The notes under the pieces were generated by a model that was not told the DNA's origin, did not search any database, and saw nothing but the letters and a program-made list of their open reading frames with translations. Below are positions 7,721-16,253 of a stretch of DNA of 64,000 bases, piece after piece. The position numbers were made by a program, and so were the translations under genes. The DNA comes from Oscillospiraceae bacterium. Lineage in GTDB: Bacteria; Bacillota; Clostridia; Oscillospirales; Ruminococcaceae. The stretch lies in the NCBI GenBank assembly GCA_017432285.1, contig JAFRJM010000006.1:1-64000 (forward strand), in the 5' to 3' direction. Numbering within the stretch: position 1 is the first letter of the stretch; every line of letters starts with the position of its first letter.

Positions 7721-8941
7721 TCAGGCGGTTCTGAAGCGTTTTGCTAATCTTTCCGAAAGCGCATCAAGGAAAGTGTCCGTGTCTACAGACGTGATATCTG
7801 TACCAGGTTCAGCCATTCTGGCGAGATCGCCGGTCATAGTACCGTCATTGATGAGTCCAAGTGTCTCTTCTTCAAAGCAGTCAGCAAAAGAAACAAGTTC
7901 TTCGGATCCGTCAAGTTCACCGCGCTTTCTCAGAGCGCCGCTCCAGGCAAAGATCGTGGCGACCGGGTTGGTGCTTGTCTTCTCGCCCTTTAAGTATCTG
8001 TAGTAATGGCGCGTAACAGTGCCGTGCGCTGCTTCATATTCATACTTTCCGTCTGCAGAGACCAGTACTGACGTCATCATCGCAAGCGACCCGAACGCAG
8101 TAGAGATCATATCGCTCATGACGTCACCGTCATAGTTCTTGCATGCCCATACGAATCCGCCTTCAGAGCGTATGACCCTGGCTACGGCATCATCGATCAG
8201 GGTGTAGAAATAACGTATGCCCAGTTTCTCAAACTGAGGTGCGAACTGCTTGTATTCTTCATCGAAAATATCCTTGAAGCGGCCGTCATACTGCTTGGAT
8301 ATAGTGTCCTTGGTAGAGAACCACAGATCTTGTTTAACATCTATTGCATATCTGAAACATGATCTTGCGAAGTCTCTGATACTGCTGTCAAGGTTATGCT
8401 GTCCCTGAAACAAAGCAGGGCCGTCTGTTTTCTGTACGATGGCTTCTTTAATCGTTCCGTCATTGCCCTCAAAGACAAGTTTGCACGTTCCGGGAACGTC
8501 TGTGGTGAATTCGACCGCTTTATATATGTCTCCGTATGCATGGCGGGCTACAGTTATGGGCTTCTCCCAGCATTTGACCACGGGCTTTATGTGATCGGTA
8601 AGGATCGGTGTACGGAATACTGTACCTCCGAGTATGGAACGAATAGTGGCATTGGGAGATTTCCACATCTCTTTAAGTTCCGGATACTCCTCCATACGCT
8701 GCTTATTGGGAGTTATCGTAGCGCATTTAACGGCTACGCCGTATTCTCTGGTTGCATAAGCGGCATCTGCAGTCACCTGATCATCAGTCGCATTGCGGTT
8801 GAGAAGTCCCAGGTCGAAATAAACGGTTTTCAAGTCGACGAAGGGAAGTATCAATTTTTCTTTGATTTCCTTCCAGATGATCCTTGTCATCTCGTCTCCG
8901 TCCATCTCAACAAGAGGAGTTGTCATTTGTATCTTGCTCAT
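7721..8941 (-). CDS. icd: Isocitrate dehydrogenase, NADP type (eukaryote-like dimeric class)
   Basis: The enzyme oxidises and decarboxylates isocitrate to 2-oxoglutarate with NADP. The 406-residue protein has the substrate-site segment SPNATIRSILGGTVFR, the metal-binding KNYDGDVMSD and the nucleotide segment AAHGTVTRHYYR, whose Arg and His are the usual NADP markers in the homodimeric class II enzymes. Length and motifs resemble eukaryotic cytosolic and some bacterial IDHs rather than the E. coli enzyme. It starts three bases after the aconitase stop, so translation is likely coupled. The product feeds the glutamate dehydrogenases at 31818-34699. Confidence 0.95.
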   Translation of the reverse strand: MSKIQMTTPLVEMDGDEMTRIIWKEIKEKLILPFVDLKTVYFDLGLLNRNATDDQVTADAAYATREYGVAVKCATITPNKQRMEEYPELKEMWKSPNATIRSILGGTVFRTPILTDHIKPVVKCWEKPITVARHAYGDIYKAVEFTTDVPGTCKLVFEGNDGTIKEAIVQKTDGPALFQGQHNLDSSIRDFARSCFRYAIDVKQDLWFSTKDTISKQYDGRFKDIFDEEYKQFAPQFEKLGIRYFYTLIDDAVARVIRSEGGFVWACKNYDGDVMSDMISTAFGSLAMMTSVLVSADGKYEYEAAHGTVTRHYYRYLKGEKTSTNPVATIFAWSGALRKRGELDGSEELVSFADCFEEETLGLINDGTMTGDLARMAEPGTDITSVDTDTFLDALSERLAKRFRTA

Positions 8942-8944
8942 GAT

Positions 8945-11188
8945 CTATGCCTTTCCGTATCCAGCTGCGTAATAGTTAATAAGGCAGCCTTCTGTGAGTA
9001 TCTTTCTCTCTTCAGGTGAGAGATCGCTGCAGTAGAGGCGTATTTCAGTCTTTCCTCCGTCTTTTAGGAGCAGACCGCTGAATTCTTCATCACCGGATAA
9101 AAGCTTTTCATTTATATCCGGCACATATAACCAGTCTCCTTCTTCGGGAAGAACAGAGTCTTTATCTACGGTGAATGGTACGATGCCCCAGTTGATGCAG
9201 TTGGATCTGTACCTTTTCGTTGCATACTCGAAGCAGACGTTGGCGAATCCGCCCAGGACCTTCTGACAGGATGCGGCCTGTTCGCGCGCTGAACCGTCGC
9301 CTGGCCGTTTTGCAAATATCGCACTTCCTACAGATGTTTCCGAGAGGTCCGCACCCATGATATTTGCTATCTGCTCCAGTTCAGGGATATATTCAAGATC
9401 TTCTCTGGACTCTTCCAGATAACGTATCTCTTTGGATCTTGATACATATTCAGGCACTCTCCTGGAAAGAGCGAACTCAGACAGTTTTATGGGATTGGAT
9501 CTGTAACTGGATGTTTCACCAGATGGGATAAGCTCATCTGTTGTGGTAACATCGTCGCGAATGTCTGCGCAGAAGCAGACAAGGAGGTCTTTTTCCAAAG
9601 CTGGCATTTTCGGCCAGTCCGCTATGTTTGGACCATAGACCAATTCTACTGAAGGATCAGGATGTCCGAATCCGTTGTAGCATCTTTTTTCGTATATTGA
9701 ATCCGTATAGTGGTAAATGTTGGGAGTTATATCGTATGCCACGTCGGTAGCCGCGGTAAGAACACCTCCGTTTGCTGCAGTAGCAGCTATGGAACGGGCA
9801 TCCATAAGGGCTACAGCGGATATCTGTCCGTCTCCCGGACGAGAACCTTCACGGTTGGGGAAGTTTCTGGTGGCGTGTCTTATAGAAAGTGTGTTATTGG
9901 CAGGTGTATCTCCGGCACCGAAACAGGGACCGCAGAAACACGGTTTGATCACGGCTCCGGCATCGATCAGGTCAGTAGCTACACCATCCTGAACTATCGC
10001 TCTGTTTATAGGAGCAGATGAGGGGTATACAGAAAGACTGAAGTCTCCGTTCCCTACAGACTGGCCGCGGAGGATATCTGCCGCTGCAGACAGGTTCTCA
10101 TACATGCCGCCTGAACATCCGACGATTATGCCCTGACTGCATCTGACAGAACCGTCTGTCTGGATACATTTGCGCAGATCCAGGCTGGCTTTTCCGTTTA
10201 GCTGCTTATTGCACTTCTCTTCAGTTTCCCTGAGAATGCGCTCCGGATCGCTCTGAAGTTCATGAATGCAGTAGACATTTGAAGGATGAAAGGGGAGAGC
10301 GATCATGGATTCCATCTCATCAAGATTCACTTTTATGAGACGGTCATAGTATGCGCCTTCTTCCGGTTCAAGCTTTCTGTAAGCTTCAGGTCTGCCTATG
10401 TTGCAATAATAGTTCTTTACTTCATCATCTGTTACCCAGACGGATGACAGACATGATGTCTCCGTTGTCATCACATCCACGCCTATTCTGAAGTCGATGG
10501 ACAGATCTTTGATCCCCGGGCCGGCAAATTCCATTATCCGGTTCTTGACGAAACCGTCATTGAAAGTGGCGCCGACAAGAGCAAGGGCAACATCATGAGG
10601 CCCTATGCCATGAGGGACTTTGCCTTCCACCCAGACGAGAACTACTTCAGGGGGATTTATGTCCCATGTGTTCTCAAGCAGCTGCTTTGCGAGCTCTCCG
10701 CCGCCTTCACCGACACCGAGCGTTCCGTAACAGCCATAACGGGTGTGGGAATCCGAACCCAGTATCATTCTGCCGCATGCTGCCAGTTTTTCCCTTGCAT
10801 ATTGGTGAATGACAGCAAGATTAGCGGGGACATATATACCTCCGTATTTCTTTGCGGCAGACAGTCCGAAGGCGTGGTCATCTTCATTTATAGTCCCGCC
10901 TACAGCGCAAAGGCTGTTGTGGCAGTTGGTCAAAACATAAGGCAGGGGAAAGGATGTCATTCCCGATGCACGCGCTGTCTGAATGATCCCGACATAGGTT
11001 ATATCGTGAGAGACCAGAGCATCGAATCCGATATGGAACATCCCGTCGTCTGAAATTCGTTTCTGATGGGAACGAAGGATGCTGTATGAGATCGTCTTGT
11101 CCCTGTTTGCCTTATATGATTCATCAGCAGAGACAGGAGCTCCGTTACGGATCATAAAAGGGGAAAGGATTTTTTCTACTCTTGACAT
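8945..11188 (-). CDS. Aconitate hydratase (aconitase family)
   Basis: This [4Fe-4S] enzyme interconverts citrate and isocitrate through cis-aconitate. The 747-residue protein has SDSHTRYGCYG and GVGEGGGEL in the N-terminal part, cluster cysteines in GCSGGMYE and CFCGPCFG, and the substrate-binding RNFPNREGS. I chose ATG 11188, one base after the GntR stop codon and behind AGGAAAGG, rather than an upstream in-frame start inside the GntR gene. It sits between citrate synthase and icd in one operon, which supports aconitase rather than the related isopropylmalate or homoaconitate isomerases. It belongs to the shorter clostridial-type hydratases; I did not assign AcnA or AcnB. Confidence 0.9.
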   Translation of the reverse strand: MSRVEKILSPFMIRNGAPVSADESYKANRDKTISYSILRSHQKRISDDGMFHIGFDALVSHDITYVGIIQTARASGMTSFPLPYVLTNCHNSLCAVGGTINEDDHAFGLSAAKKYGGIYVPANLAVIHQYAREKLAACGRMILGSDSHTRYGCYGTLGVGEGGGELAKQLLENTWDINPPEVVLVWVEGKVPHGIGPHDVALALVGATFNDGFVKNRIMEFAGPGIKDLSIDFRIGVDVMTTETSCLSSVWVTDDEVKNYYCNIGRPEAYRKLEPEEGAYYDRLIKVNLDEMESMIALPFHPSNVYCIHELQSDPERILRETEEKCNKQLNGKASLDLRKCIQTDGSVRCSQGIIVGCSGGMYENLSAAADILRGQSVGNGDFSLSVYPSSAPINRAIVQDGVATDLIDAGAVIKPCFCGPCFGAGDTPANNTLSIRHATRNFPNREGSRPGDGQISAVALMDARSIAATAANGGVLTAATDVAYDITPNIYHYTDSIYEKRCYNGFGHPDPSVELVYGPNIADWPKMPALEKDLLVCFCADIRDDVTTTDELIPSGETSSYRSNPIKLSEFALSRRVPEYVSRSKEIRYLEESREDLEYIPELEQIANIMGADLSETSVGSAIFAKRPGDGSAREQAASCQKVLGGFANVCFEYATKRYRSNCINWGIVPFTVDKDSVLPEEGDWLYVPDINEKLLSGDEEFSGLLLKDGGKTEIRLYCSDLSPEERKILTEGCLINYYAAGYGKA

Positions 11189-11189
11189 G

Positions 11190-11849
11190 TTAATGGTCCT
11201 TTCCTGTTTCAACATTGAAAGTATCTGCAAGACGGAACTGCGCGTGCTCAGCATGCTCATCCATTGCTGCTTCCGCTTTGAAGGGATCTCTTGATAAGAG
11301 AGCTTCAATTATGCGTTTGTGCTCAGCTAAAGACTGATCAGCCTTTGACTTCTGTTCCATAGAAGTTTTGCGGAACTTCTGGATCTTGCGGTGCAGGGGA
11401 ATAAGCGTGTCATAGAAGACGGCACTTCCAGAATACTTGTATATCAGTTCATGGAACAGGGTGTCCTGTTCCTTGATTTTTTCCGAGTCGCCTCTGGAGA
11501 CATAGAATTCCTGAAGTTCTACTGTTTCTTTTATCTCCTGGAGCTGTTCATCTGTAGCTGTGACTGCGCATCTTGCCGCTGCAAGTCCTTCGATCCTCTT
11601 GCGGATCTCATAGATGTTCATGGCATCCTCGAGAGTGATGCCAAGGACCATCATGCCTTTTCCGCAGTCCTCGATAAGGTGCTCCTGTTCCAGCATCTTG
11701 AGAGCCTCTCGGACGGGTGTCCTGCTGACTCCGAGAGATTCGCTCAGCTTCAGTTCGGTCAGGATCTCACCCTTCGGATATACGCCAAACAATATGTCTT
11801 CTTCCAGACGCTCAAAGATCTGATCTGACAGTGATACGTTTTTATACAT
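11190..11849 (-). CDS. GntR-family regulator (FadR/FCD subfamily)
   Basis: This 219-residue DNA-binding protein has an N-terminal winged helix (residues about 8-72, including LGVSRTPVREALKMLEQE) and a C-terminal all-helical FCD effector domain (from about 80) with the His/Asp-rich metal or ligand site (for example LFHELIY, DEHAEHA). FCD proteins usually sense organic acids. It lies inside the citrate-synthase operon, nine bases after the first gene, so autoregulation is likely. The 22-bp palindrome over the operon promoter (13261-13282) is the natural operator. Citrate or 2-oxoglutarate is a reasonable guess for the ligand, not something the sequence shows. Confidence 0.88.
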   Translation of the reverse strand: MYKNVSLSDQIFERLEEDILFGVYPKGEILTELKLSESLGVSRTPVREALKMLEQEHLIEDCGKGMMVLGITLEDAMNIYEIRKRIEGLAAARCAVTATDEQLQEIKETVELQEFYVSRGDSEKIKEQDTLFHELIYKYSGSAVFYDTLIPLHRKIQKFRKTSMEQKSKADQSLAEHKRIIEALLSRDPFKAEAAMDEHAEHAQFRLADTFNVETGKDH

Positions 11850-11858
11850 AGCGTTCTC

Positions 11859-13235
11859 CTACATTCTTTGATATTTTCCGTTGGAAAGCTTTTCTATCTG
11901 TTCTTCCAGTTCAGATACGCTCAGCGTTGCAACACGTCCGCCTTCATATTCGCTGTCGATCCACTCTTTAAGAGAGGTGACAAGCGGATCGTGTTTATCC
12001 AGCAGTTCATCTTCCGGAAGGTTATAGTTGTTGTTGATCCAGTAGGCGATTCCGGCAAGACCGGAGGACTTGCCGATCAGCACACTCGGCTTTTTGTTGA
12101 GGATCTTTCCTGTATTGAATATGTTGTAGATCTCCTCGTCTTTCATAAGGCCATCTGCATGGATACCGGCTCTTGTCATGTTGAAGTAGCGTCCTACATA
12201 AGGTGTCATCGGAGGGATCTGGTATCCGATTTCATTCCTGTAATAATCGCCGATCTCAGTTATGACTGACGGATCCATACCGTCAAGAGTGCCTCTTAGA
12301 GAGGCATATTCCATCACCATCGCCTCAAGAGGTACGTTACCGGTCCTTTCTCCTATACCAAGCAGCGTACAGTTGACTGCGCATGCTCCGTACATCCATG
12401 CGGTTGAGGCGTTCGCAACAGCTTTGTAGAAGTCGTTATGCCCATGCCACTCAAGGTATTCGCTCGGGACATCGGAATAGTGCTGCAAACCGTAGACTAT
12501 GCCCGCGACACTTCTTGGAAGAGCGACCTCTGTGTAAGGAACACCGTAACCCATGGTATCGCATGCGCGGATCTTGACCGGTATGCCAGCATCCTGAGAC
12601 ATCTTCATAAGCTCATTGACGAACGGAACAACGAACCCATAGAAATCGGCTCTTGTTATATCTTCCAGATGGCAGCGGGGAACAATACCAGCCTCAAAAG
12701 CCATATCCACTGTCTGCAGATACTGGTCAAGTGCCTCTTTGCGTGTCAGATGAAGCTTGTTGAAAATGTGGTAGTCACTGCAGGAGACAAGGATCCCTGT
12801 CTCAGGGATGCCCAGTTCCTTTACCAGCTGGAAATCGTTCTTAGTAGCTCTGATCCACGTTGTGATCTCCGGGAATTTATACCCGAGTTCCTGGCACCGT
12901 TCTATCGCCTCGCGGTCTTTCTTGCTGTACACAAAGAACTCAGTCTGTCTTATGATCCCGAATGGACCGCCGAGACGGTGCATAAGAGAGTACAGATCTA
13001 CGATCTGCTTAACGGTATAAGGTTCAACAGACTGCTGACCGTCACGGAAAGTCGTGTCAGTGATCCATATCTCTTCAGGCATTCCCATAGGAACACGCCT
13101 GTGGTTGAATGACACTTTCGGCACCTCATCATAACTGTACAGATCTCTGTACAGATTGGGCTCAGCTACGTCCTGAAGGGAGTATCTGTAGCTCTTCTGC
13201 TCCAGCAGATTAGTTTTCTCAGATAGTTCAAGCAT
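11859..13235 (-). CDS. Re-citrate synthase (isopropylmalate/homocitrate synthase-like)
   Basis: The 458-residue protein is a DRE-TIM metallolyase: TDTTFRDGQQS near residues 60-70, HLEDITRADFYG, ACDTMGYG, EWHGHNDF and LGIGERTGNVPLEAMVMEY. It lacks the C-terminal LeuA regulatory domain of isopropylmalate synthases. This architecture is that of the clostridial Re-citrate synthase, which condenses oxaloacetate with acetyl-CoA but is often misannotated as isopropylmalate or homocitrate synthase. The aconitase and isocitrate dehydrogenase genes in the same operon make the citrate assignment the best fit. Start is ATG 13235 behind GGAG. It is the first gene of the operon, controlled by the promoter and operator just upstream. 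Confidence 0.85.
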   Translation of the reverse strand: MLELSEKTNLLEQKSYRYSLQDVAEPNLYRDLYSYDEVPKVSFNHRRVPMGMPEEIWITDTTFRDGQQSVEPYTVKQIVDLYSLMHRLGGPFGIIRQTEFFVYSKKDREAIERCQELGYKFPEITTWIRATKNDFQLVKELGIPETGILVSCSDYHIFNKLHLTRKEALDQYLQTVDMAFEAGIVPRCHLEDITRADFYGFVVPFVNELMKMSQDAGIPVKIRACDTMGYGVPYTEVALPRSVAGIVYGLQHYSDVPSEYLEWHGHNDFYKAVANASTAWMYGACAVNCTLLGIGERTGNVPLEAMVMEYASLRGTLDGMDPSVITEIGDYYRNEIGYQIPPMTPYVGRYFNMTRAGIHADGLMKDEEIYNIFNTGKILNKKPSVLIGKSSGLAGIAYWINNNYNLPEDELLDKHDPLVTSLKEWIDSEYEGGRVATLSVSELEEQIEKLSNGKYQRM

Positions 13236-13260
13236 GATAATTCTCCAGTTATACGTGAAT

Positions 13261-13282
13261 ACTTGTATACAATTATACAAGT
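13261..13282. promoter_or_regulatory. Palindromic operator over the citrate operon promoter
   Basis: ACTTGTATA and TATACAAGT form perfect 9-bp arms around CAAT. The size and symmetry fit a FadR/GntR-family dimer site, and the palindrome covers the -10 box. The GntR gene in the operon is the likely binder. Confidence 0.65.
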
Positions 13283-13299
13283 ATAATTATGAAACGCAA
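13272..13299 (-). promoter_or_regulatory. Promoter of the citrate operon
   Basis: On the minus strand TTGCGT (13299-13294), a 16-bp spacer and a consensus TATAAT (13277-13272) lie just upstream of the Re-citrate synthase start. The overlap with the palindrome predicts repression by blocking RNA polymerase. Confidence 0.6.
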
Positions 13300-13310
13300 T
13301 GTTTTTCCGC

Positions 13311-13341
13311 AAAAAAAGGTATCCGGGTGAACCGGATACCG
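13311..13341 (-). terminator. Intrinsic terminator after proC
   Basis: GGTATCCGG and CCGGATACC form a stem around a short loop, and on the minus strand it ends in TTTTTTT. It separates proC from the citrate operon promoter downstream. Confidence 0.8.
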
Positions 13342-13360
13342 GCAAATATCTTATCAGCTC

Positions 13361-14170
13361 TTAATTGCTTGACAGAAGGTCATCTTTTTCAATGACTGCA
13401 CGTACAGCGTCCATAACTGTTCCTTTGAAACCATCTTCCTCCAGCACTGTAACTCCCTCGATAGTAGTGCCTCCGGGGGAGCATACTCTGTCTCTGAGCA
13501 AATCAAGGTGTTCTCCTGATGCAGAAGCATTGATGCAGCTTCCTTTTATCGCTTGAAGTGCTATCTTCACCGACAGGTCCCTGGGGATGCCTGCCTGAAC
13601 ACTTGCCATAGCCAGTGCGTCAGCGTACATGAATGTGAAAGCAGGAGAAGCGCCGGCCACAGCGGAGAAAGCGCCAAGTAATTTTTCCGGTAGCATTACG
13701 ACTTCACCTACAGATGAGAATACGCGCTCAGCGATTATGAGCTCTTCTGCAGAGGCGGGACTGTCCTGACACAGGGCTGTGATAGCTTCGCCGACTGCAG
13801 CATTCAGGTTGGGCATGGCTCTGATAACAGAGACCGCTGGTTCCCCGAGAATATCTACTATCTTTTCAATTGGAAACCCTGCGGCAATTGAGAGGAAAAG
13901 TTTTCTCTCTATACCGTCTGTGAAACGTACCTGTTTCAGCACATCGGGAAGCTGCTGCGGTTTGACGGCAAGCAAGATAACATCGCTCTCATCTACGACT
14001 ATCTCTGCGGAAGAACAGGCCGTGATGCCGGCGTCGCTTTTGTATCTTTCCAGTTTTGCCGCATCCGAGTCGTAACCGAGGATTCGGTCTTCAGTAAAGT
14101 TGCCGCATGAGACCATGCCTCTGAGGATGGCTCCTCCCATATTTCCAAGTCCTATAAATCCATAATTCAT
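13361..14170 (-). CDS. proC: Pyrroline-5-carboxylate reductase
   Basis: The enzyme reduces 1-pyrroline-5-carboxylate to proline with NAD(P)H, the last step from glutamate. The 269-residue protein starts with a Rossmann motif (GFIGLGNMGGAILRGM), has the AVKPQQ segment after the fold, RAMPNLNAAVGE in the middle, and the signature SPGGTTIEGVTVLE near the C-terminus. Length and motifs are standard. The ATG is preceded by AAGGAA. It is transcribed alone and ends at the terminator at 13311-13341. No proA or proB lies in the window. Confidence 0.95.
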   Translation of the reverse strand: MNYGFIGLGNMGGAILRGMVSCGNFTEDRILGYDSDAAKLERYKSDAGITACSSAEIVVDESDVILLAVKPQQLPDVLKQVRFTDGIERKLFLSIAAGFPIEKIVDILGEPAVSVIRAMPNLNAAVGEAITALCQDSPASAEELIIAERVFSSVGEVVMLPEKLLGAFSAVAGASPAFTFMYADALAMASVQAGIPRDLSVKIALQAIKGSCINASASGEHLDLLRDRVCSPGGTTIEGVTVLEEDGFKGTVMDAVRAVIEKDDLLSSN

Positions 14171-14306
14171 TTTTTATTCCTTCAATATTAATTTGCAAAT
14201 AACTTATATATTATTTGTAGTTTATCATATATCCGGAAAACACAGCCACTTTTTTGAATGTGTAAAAACGTGTACAATAGGGGAAACAATCTTCGGAGAT
14301 ACGTTG

Positions 14307-15404
14307 ATGGCGACAAAAGGAGACAGACAGTCCAATTTTGAACTTATGAGGATCGTAGCGATGTTCCTCATTGTGACATACCATTGCGTTCTGCATTCGG
14401 AGCTGGAGGGCGGAGGCGCTCTTGTCTTTGCGCATTTCAATCTTAATCTTGCTTTTTCTTACCTCGTCGGAATGTGGGGAATGACCGGGGTAGGTTGTTT
14501 CTTCTTGCTTACAGCATATTTCCAGATGGGCAGAGGAAAGGTCAGCACAAAGAGGCTTTTGCTCCTTATCCTTGAGACGATATTTTGGGCTTTTGTCACA
14601 GAAGGATTCACTGTTATTTTTCTGAGAAAATGGACATATACCCTGAACGACCTTATACATGCATTCAGGGCTCCATTTAAAGGCTACTGGTTCATTAAGT
14701 CATATATATGTCTGTGTCTGATGATACCTTTCCTGAACAAGATCATAGAGAAGCTTGATGACACAGTTTACAAGAAGCTGCTCATCGTATTCACGATAGT
14801 ATCACCAATATACTCGTCTCTCGGGGATACAAGAGAAACGCTCTGCGATATCACGATTAGCATGTATTACTATTTCCTCTGGGGATATCTGCGAAGGCAT
14901 CCTGGTAACTGGTTCGAGAGGAACTGCAAGAAGATATTCTTTTCTGTATTGCTGCTCACTACGGCGGCTGCATGTGCCAGTTCATACTATTTCACCAGAA
15001 TGGGAAAGCAGGCGGTTGGCTTGTTCTCCATAATTGGAAGGGCGTCATTTGTACAGGTCATACTTGCTGTAGCACTGTTCTATATTTTCAAGAACATGGA
15101 TATAGGATCCAATAAGATCATAAACGTTCTGGCTAAATCCATGTTTGGCGTGTATCTTATCCATGAGAATGAAAAGCTTTCACCATTCATATGGAACTGG
15201 ATATTGTATATCCGCAGATATTTCACTACATCTCCGCTGTACATGCCGCGTATGATAGGATGTGTGCTTCTGGTGTTTGTGATAAGCATGGTTCTGGAGC
15301 TGATCCGCCTGTACTTGCTGGAAAAACCGCTTGTCTCTGCTCTCAAGCCTCTTGACCCGTTATTTAATAAGATGGACAGCTGGTTCGATGTTACTAAATC
15401 TTAA
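14307..15404 (+). CDS. Acyltransferase-3 family membrane protein
   Basis: The 365-residue integral membrane protein of the acyltransferase-3 family probably moves acyl groups (often acetyl) onto surface polysaccharides or other envelope molecules. The N-terminal NFELMRIVAMFLIVTYH segment carries the conserved Arg and catalytic His of the family. About ten hydrophobic segments follow. I chose ATG 14307 behind GGAG over an in-frame start at 14193 that lies too close to the divergent proC. A candidate promoter (TTTTTT at 14250-14255, TACAAT at 14273-14278) precedes it. The substrate is unknown. Confidence 0.85.
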   Translation: MATKGDRQSNFELMRIVAMFLIVTYHCVLHSELEGGGALVFAHFNLNLAFSYLVGMWGMTGVGCFFLLTAYFQMGRGKVSTKRLLLLILETIFWAFVTEGFTVIFLRKWTYTLNDLIHAFRAPFKGYWFIKSYICLCLMIPFLNKIIEKLDDTVYKKLLIVFTIVSPIYSSLGDTRETLCDITISMYYYFLWGYLRRHPGNWFERNCKKIFFSVLLLTTAAACASSYYFTRMGKQAVGLFSIIGRASFVQVILAVALFYIFKNMDIGSNKIINVLAKSMFGVYLIHENEKLSPFIWNWILYIRRYFTTSPLYMPRMIGCVLLVFVISMVLELIRLYLLEKPLVSALKPLDPLFNKMDSWFDVTKS

Positions 15405-15485
15405 CTGGACAAGGATGACCATAGTTAATAATATTGTTATGTAAGGTACGGACGTACCGCGATCATCAGTTTTGGAGACTTAAAA

Positions 15486-15956
15486 GTGAAAAAGTTCATT
15501 GCTGTTTTGTTTACTGTATTTGTGCTGCTGAGCTTATGCTCCTGCGGTTCCAAAGAAGACGATAAAGAACATGTTGAATGGCTGGACGAGATCCCGGAGC
15601 TGCCTGAGGAAGAAGTGTATGAGCTCCCTGAGGATATGTACGGCATGTGGGAGCCTGTCAAAGTCCTCAGTAATGATGGTTCATTTTCTGAGGATGTTAT
15701 GGAGTCCATGCTGAAAAAGATGAAAGAAAACAAGTCCATTTTCAAAATGGAACTTGGAAATCCTTCGTTCATGCTCAATGCCAATGACGATGGCATATAT
15801 GAGGTGGAAGCAGAGATTATACTCGATTTTGATAAGGGTTACGCATACTATACAGAAACAGGACAGAGGATCGCTCCGATAGAGCTTGTGGATGGGCAGA
15901 TATATGTGACCGATACAACAAACGCCCTCACAGTCATTTATGACAGGGAAGCCTGA
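15486..15956 (+). CDS. Predicted small lipoprotein
   Basis: No family was recognised. The 156-residue protein has a signal peptide with lipobox LCSC (Cys about 20), then an acidic segment rich in Glu and Pro, then a region that may form a small beta domain with the pattern YEVEAEIILDFDKGYAYY. It starts at GTG 15486 behind GGAG (15474-15477). It is followed by an intrinsic terminator and preceded by an 81-bp gap, so it may be transcribed alone. It should be exposed on the outer face of the membrane. Confidence 0.75.
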   Translation: MKKFIAVLFTVFVLLSLCSCGSKEDDKEHVEWLDEIPELPEEEVYELPEDMYGMWEPVKVLSNDGSFSEDVMESMLKKMKENKSIFKMELGNPSFMLNANDDGIYEVEAEIILDFDKGYAYYTETGQRIAPIELVDGQIYVTDTTNALTVIYDREA

Positions 15957-15975
15957 TCTCTATCTGAAATAACAG

Positions 15976-16009
15976 AACCAGGAGAACATCACGTTCTTCT
16001 GGTTTTTTT
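15976..16009 (+). terminator. Intrinsic terminator after the small lipoprotein gene
   Basis: AACCAGGAGAAC pairs with GTTCTTCTGGTT (one G-T pair) around a short loop and is followed by a run of seven Ts. Confidence 0.85.
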
Positions 16010-16039
16010 GTATGGCTAAAGCCTTCGTCTGCTCTCTTA

Positions 16040-16060
16040 CCATATAATATTTATATGGTA
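16040..16060. repeat. Short inverted repeat upstream of asnB
   Basis: ACCATATAA and TTATATGGT-type arms around 16040-16060 form an AT-rich palindrome. It may be an operator or part of a promoter region for asnB, but no regulator gene is linked to it. Confidence 0.3.
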
Positions 16061-16119
16061 AAACTAATATGATATGTATTTCAGTTATTTTAGAGTCTGT
16101 GTTATAGTTCTTACAAATT

Positions 16120-16246
16120 TGGGGGATGTTTCAGGAACAACTCTGGTAAACGACCGTTTTAGGCGGGAAAAGGTGGCATTACGGATACGCAGCTGTCCGT
16201 TGTTTTGTCGGAGATAGCAGGCTGCGATTTTTTGTATCCGGAGGAC
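16120..16246 (+). promoter_or_regulatory. Structured leader of asnB with alternative hairpins (T-box-like)
   Basis: Two exclusive structures are visible. Hairpin A pairs CGGATA (16182-16187) with TGTCCG (16194-16199). Hairpin B is an intrinsic terminator: CGCAGC (16188-16193) pairs with GCTGCG (16221-16226), TCCG (16196-16199) with CGGA (16209-16212), and six Ts follow (16228-16233). CGGATA can also pair with TATCCG next to the asnB ribosome site. AGGTGGCATTACGG at 16171-16184 resembles the conserved T-box sequence with TGGC, which would match a tRNA ending GCCA such as tRNA-Asn. The region before it is short for a normal stem I, so a true T-box is uncertain. Confidence 0.4.
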
Positions 16247-16253
16247 TTTTTTC

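Noticed and set aside
15405..15485. GGTAC/GTACC inverted repeat before the small lipoprotein gene
   Set aside because: Only five to six base pairs and no linked regulator; too weak to call.
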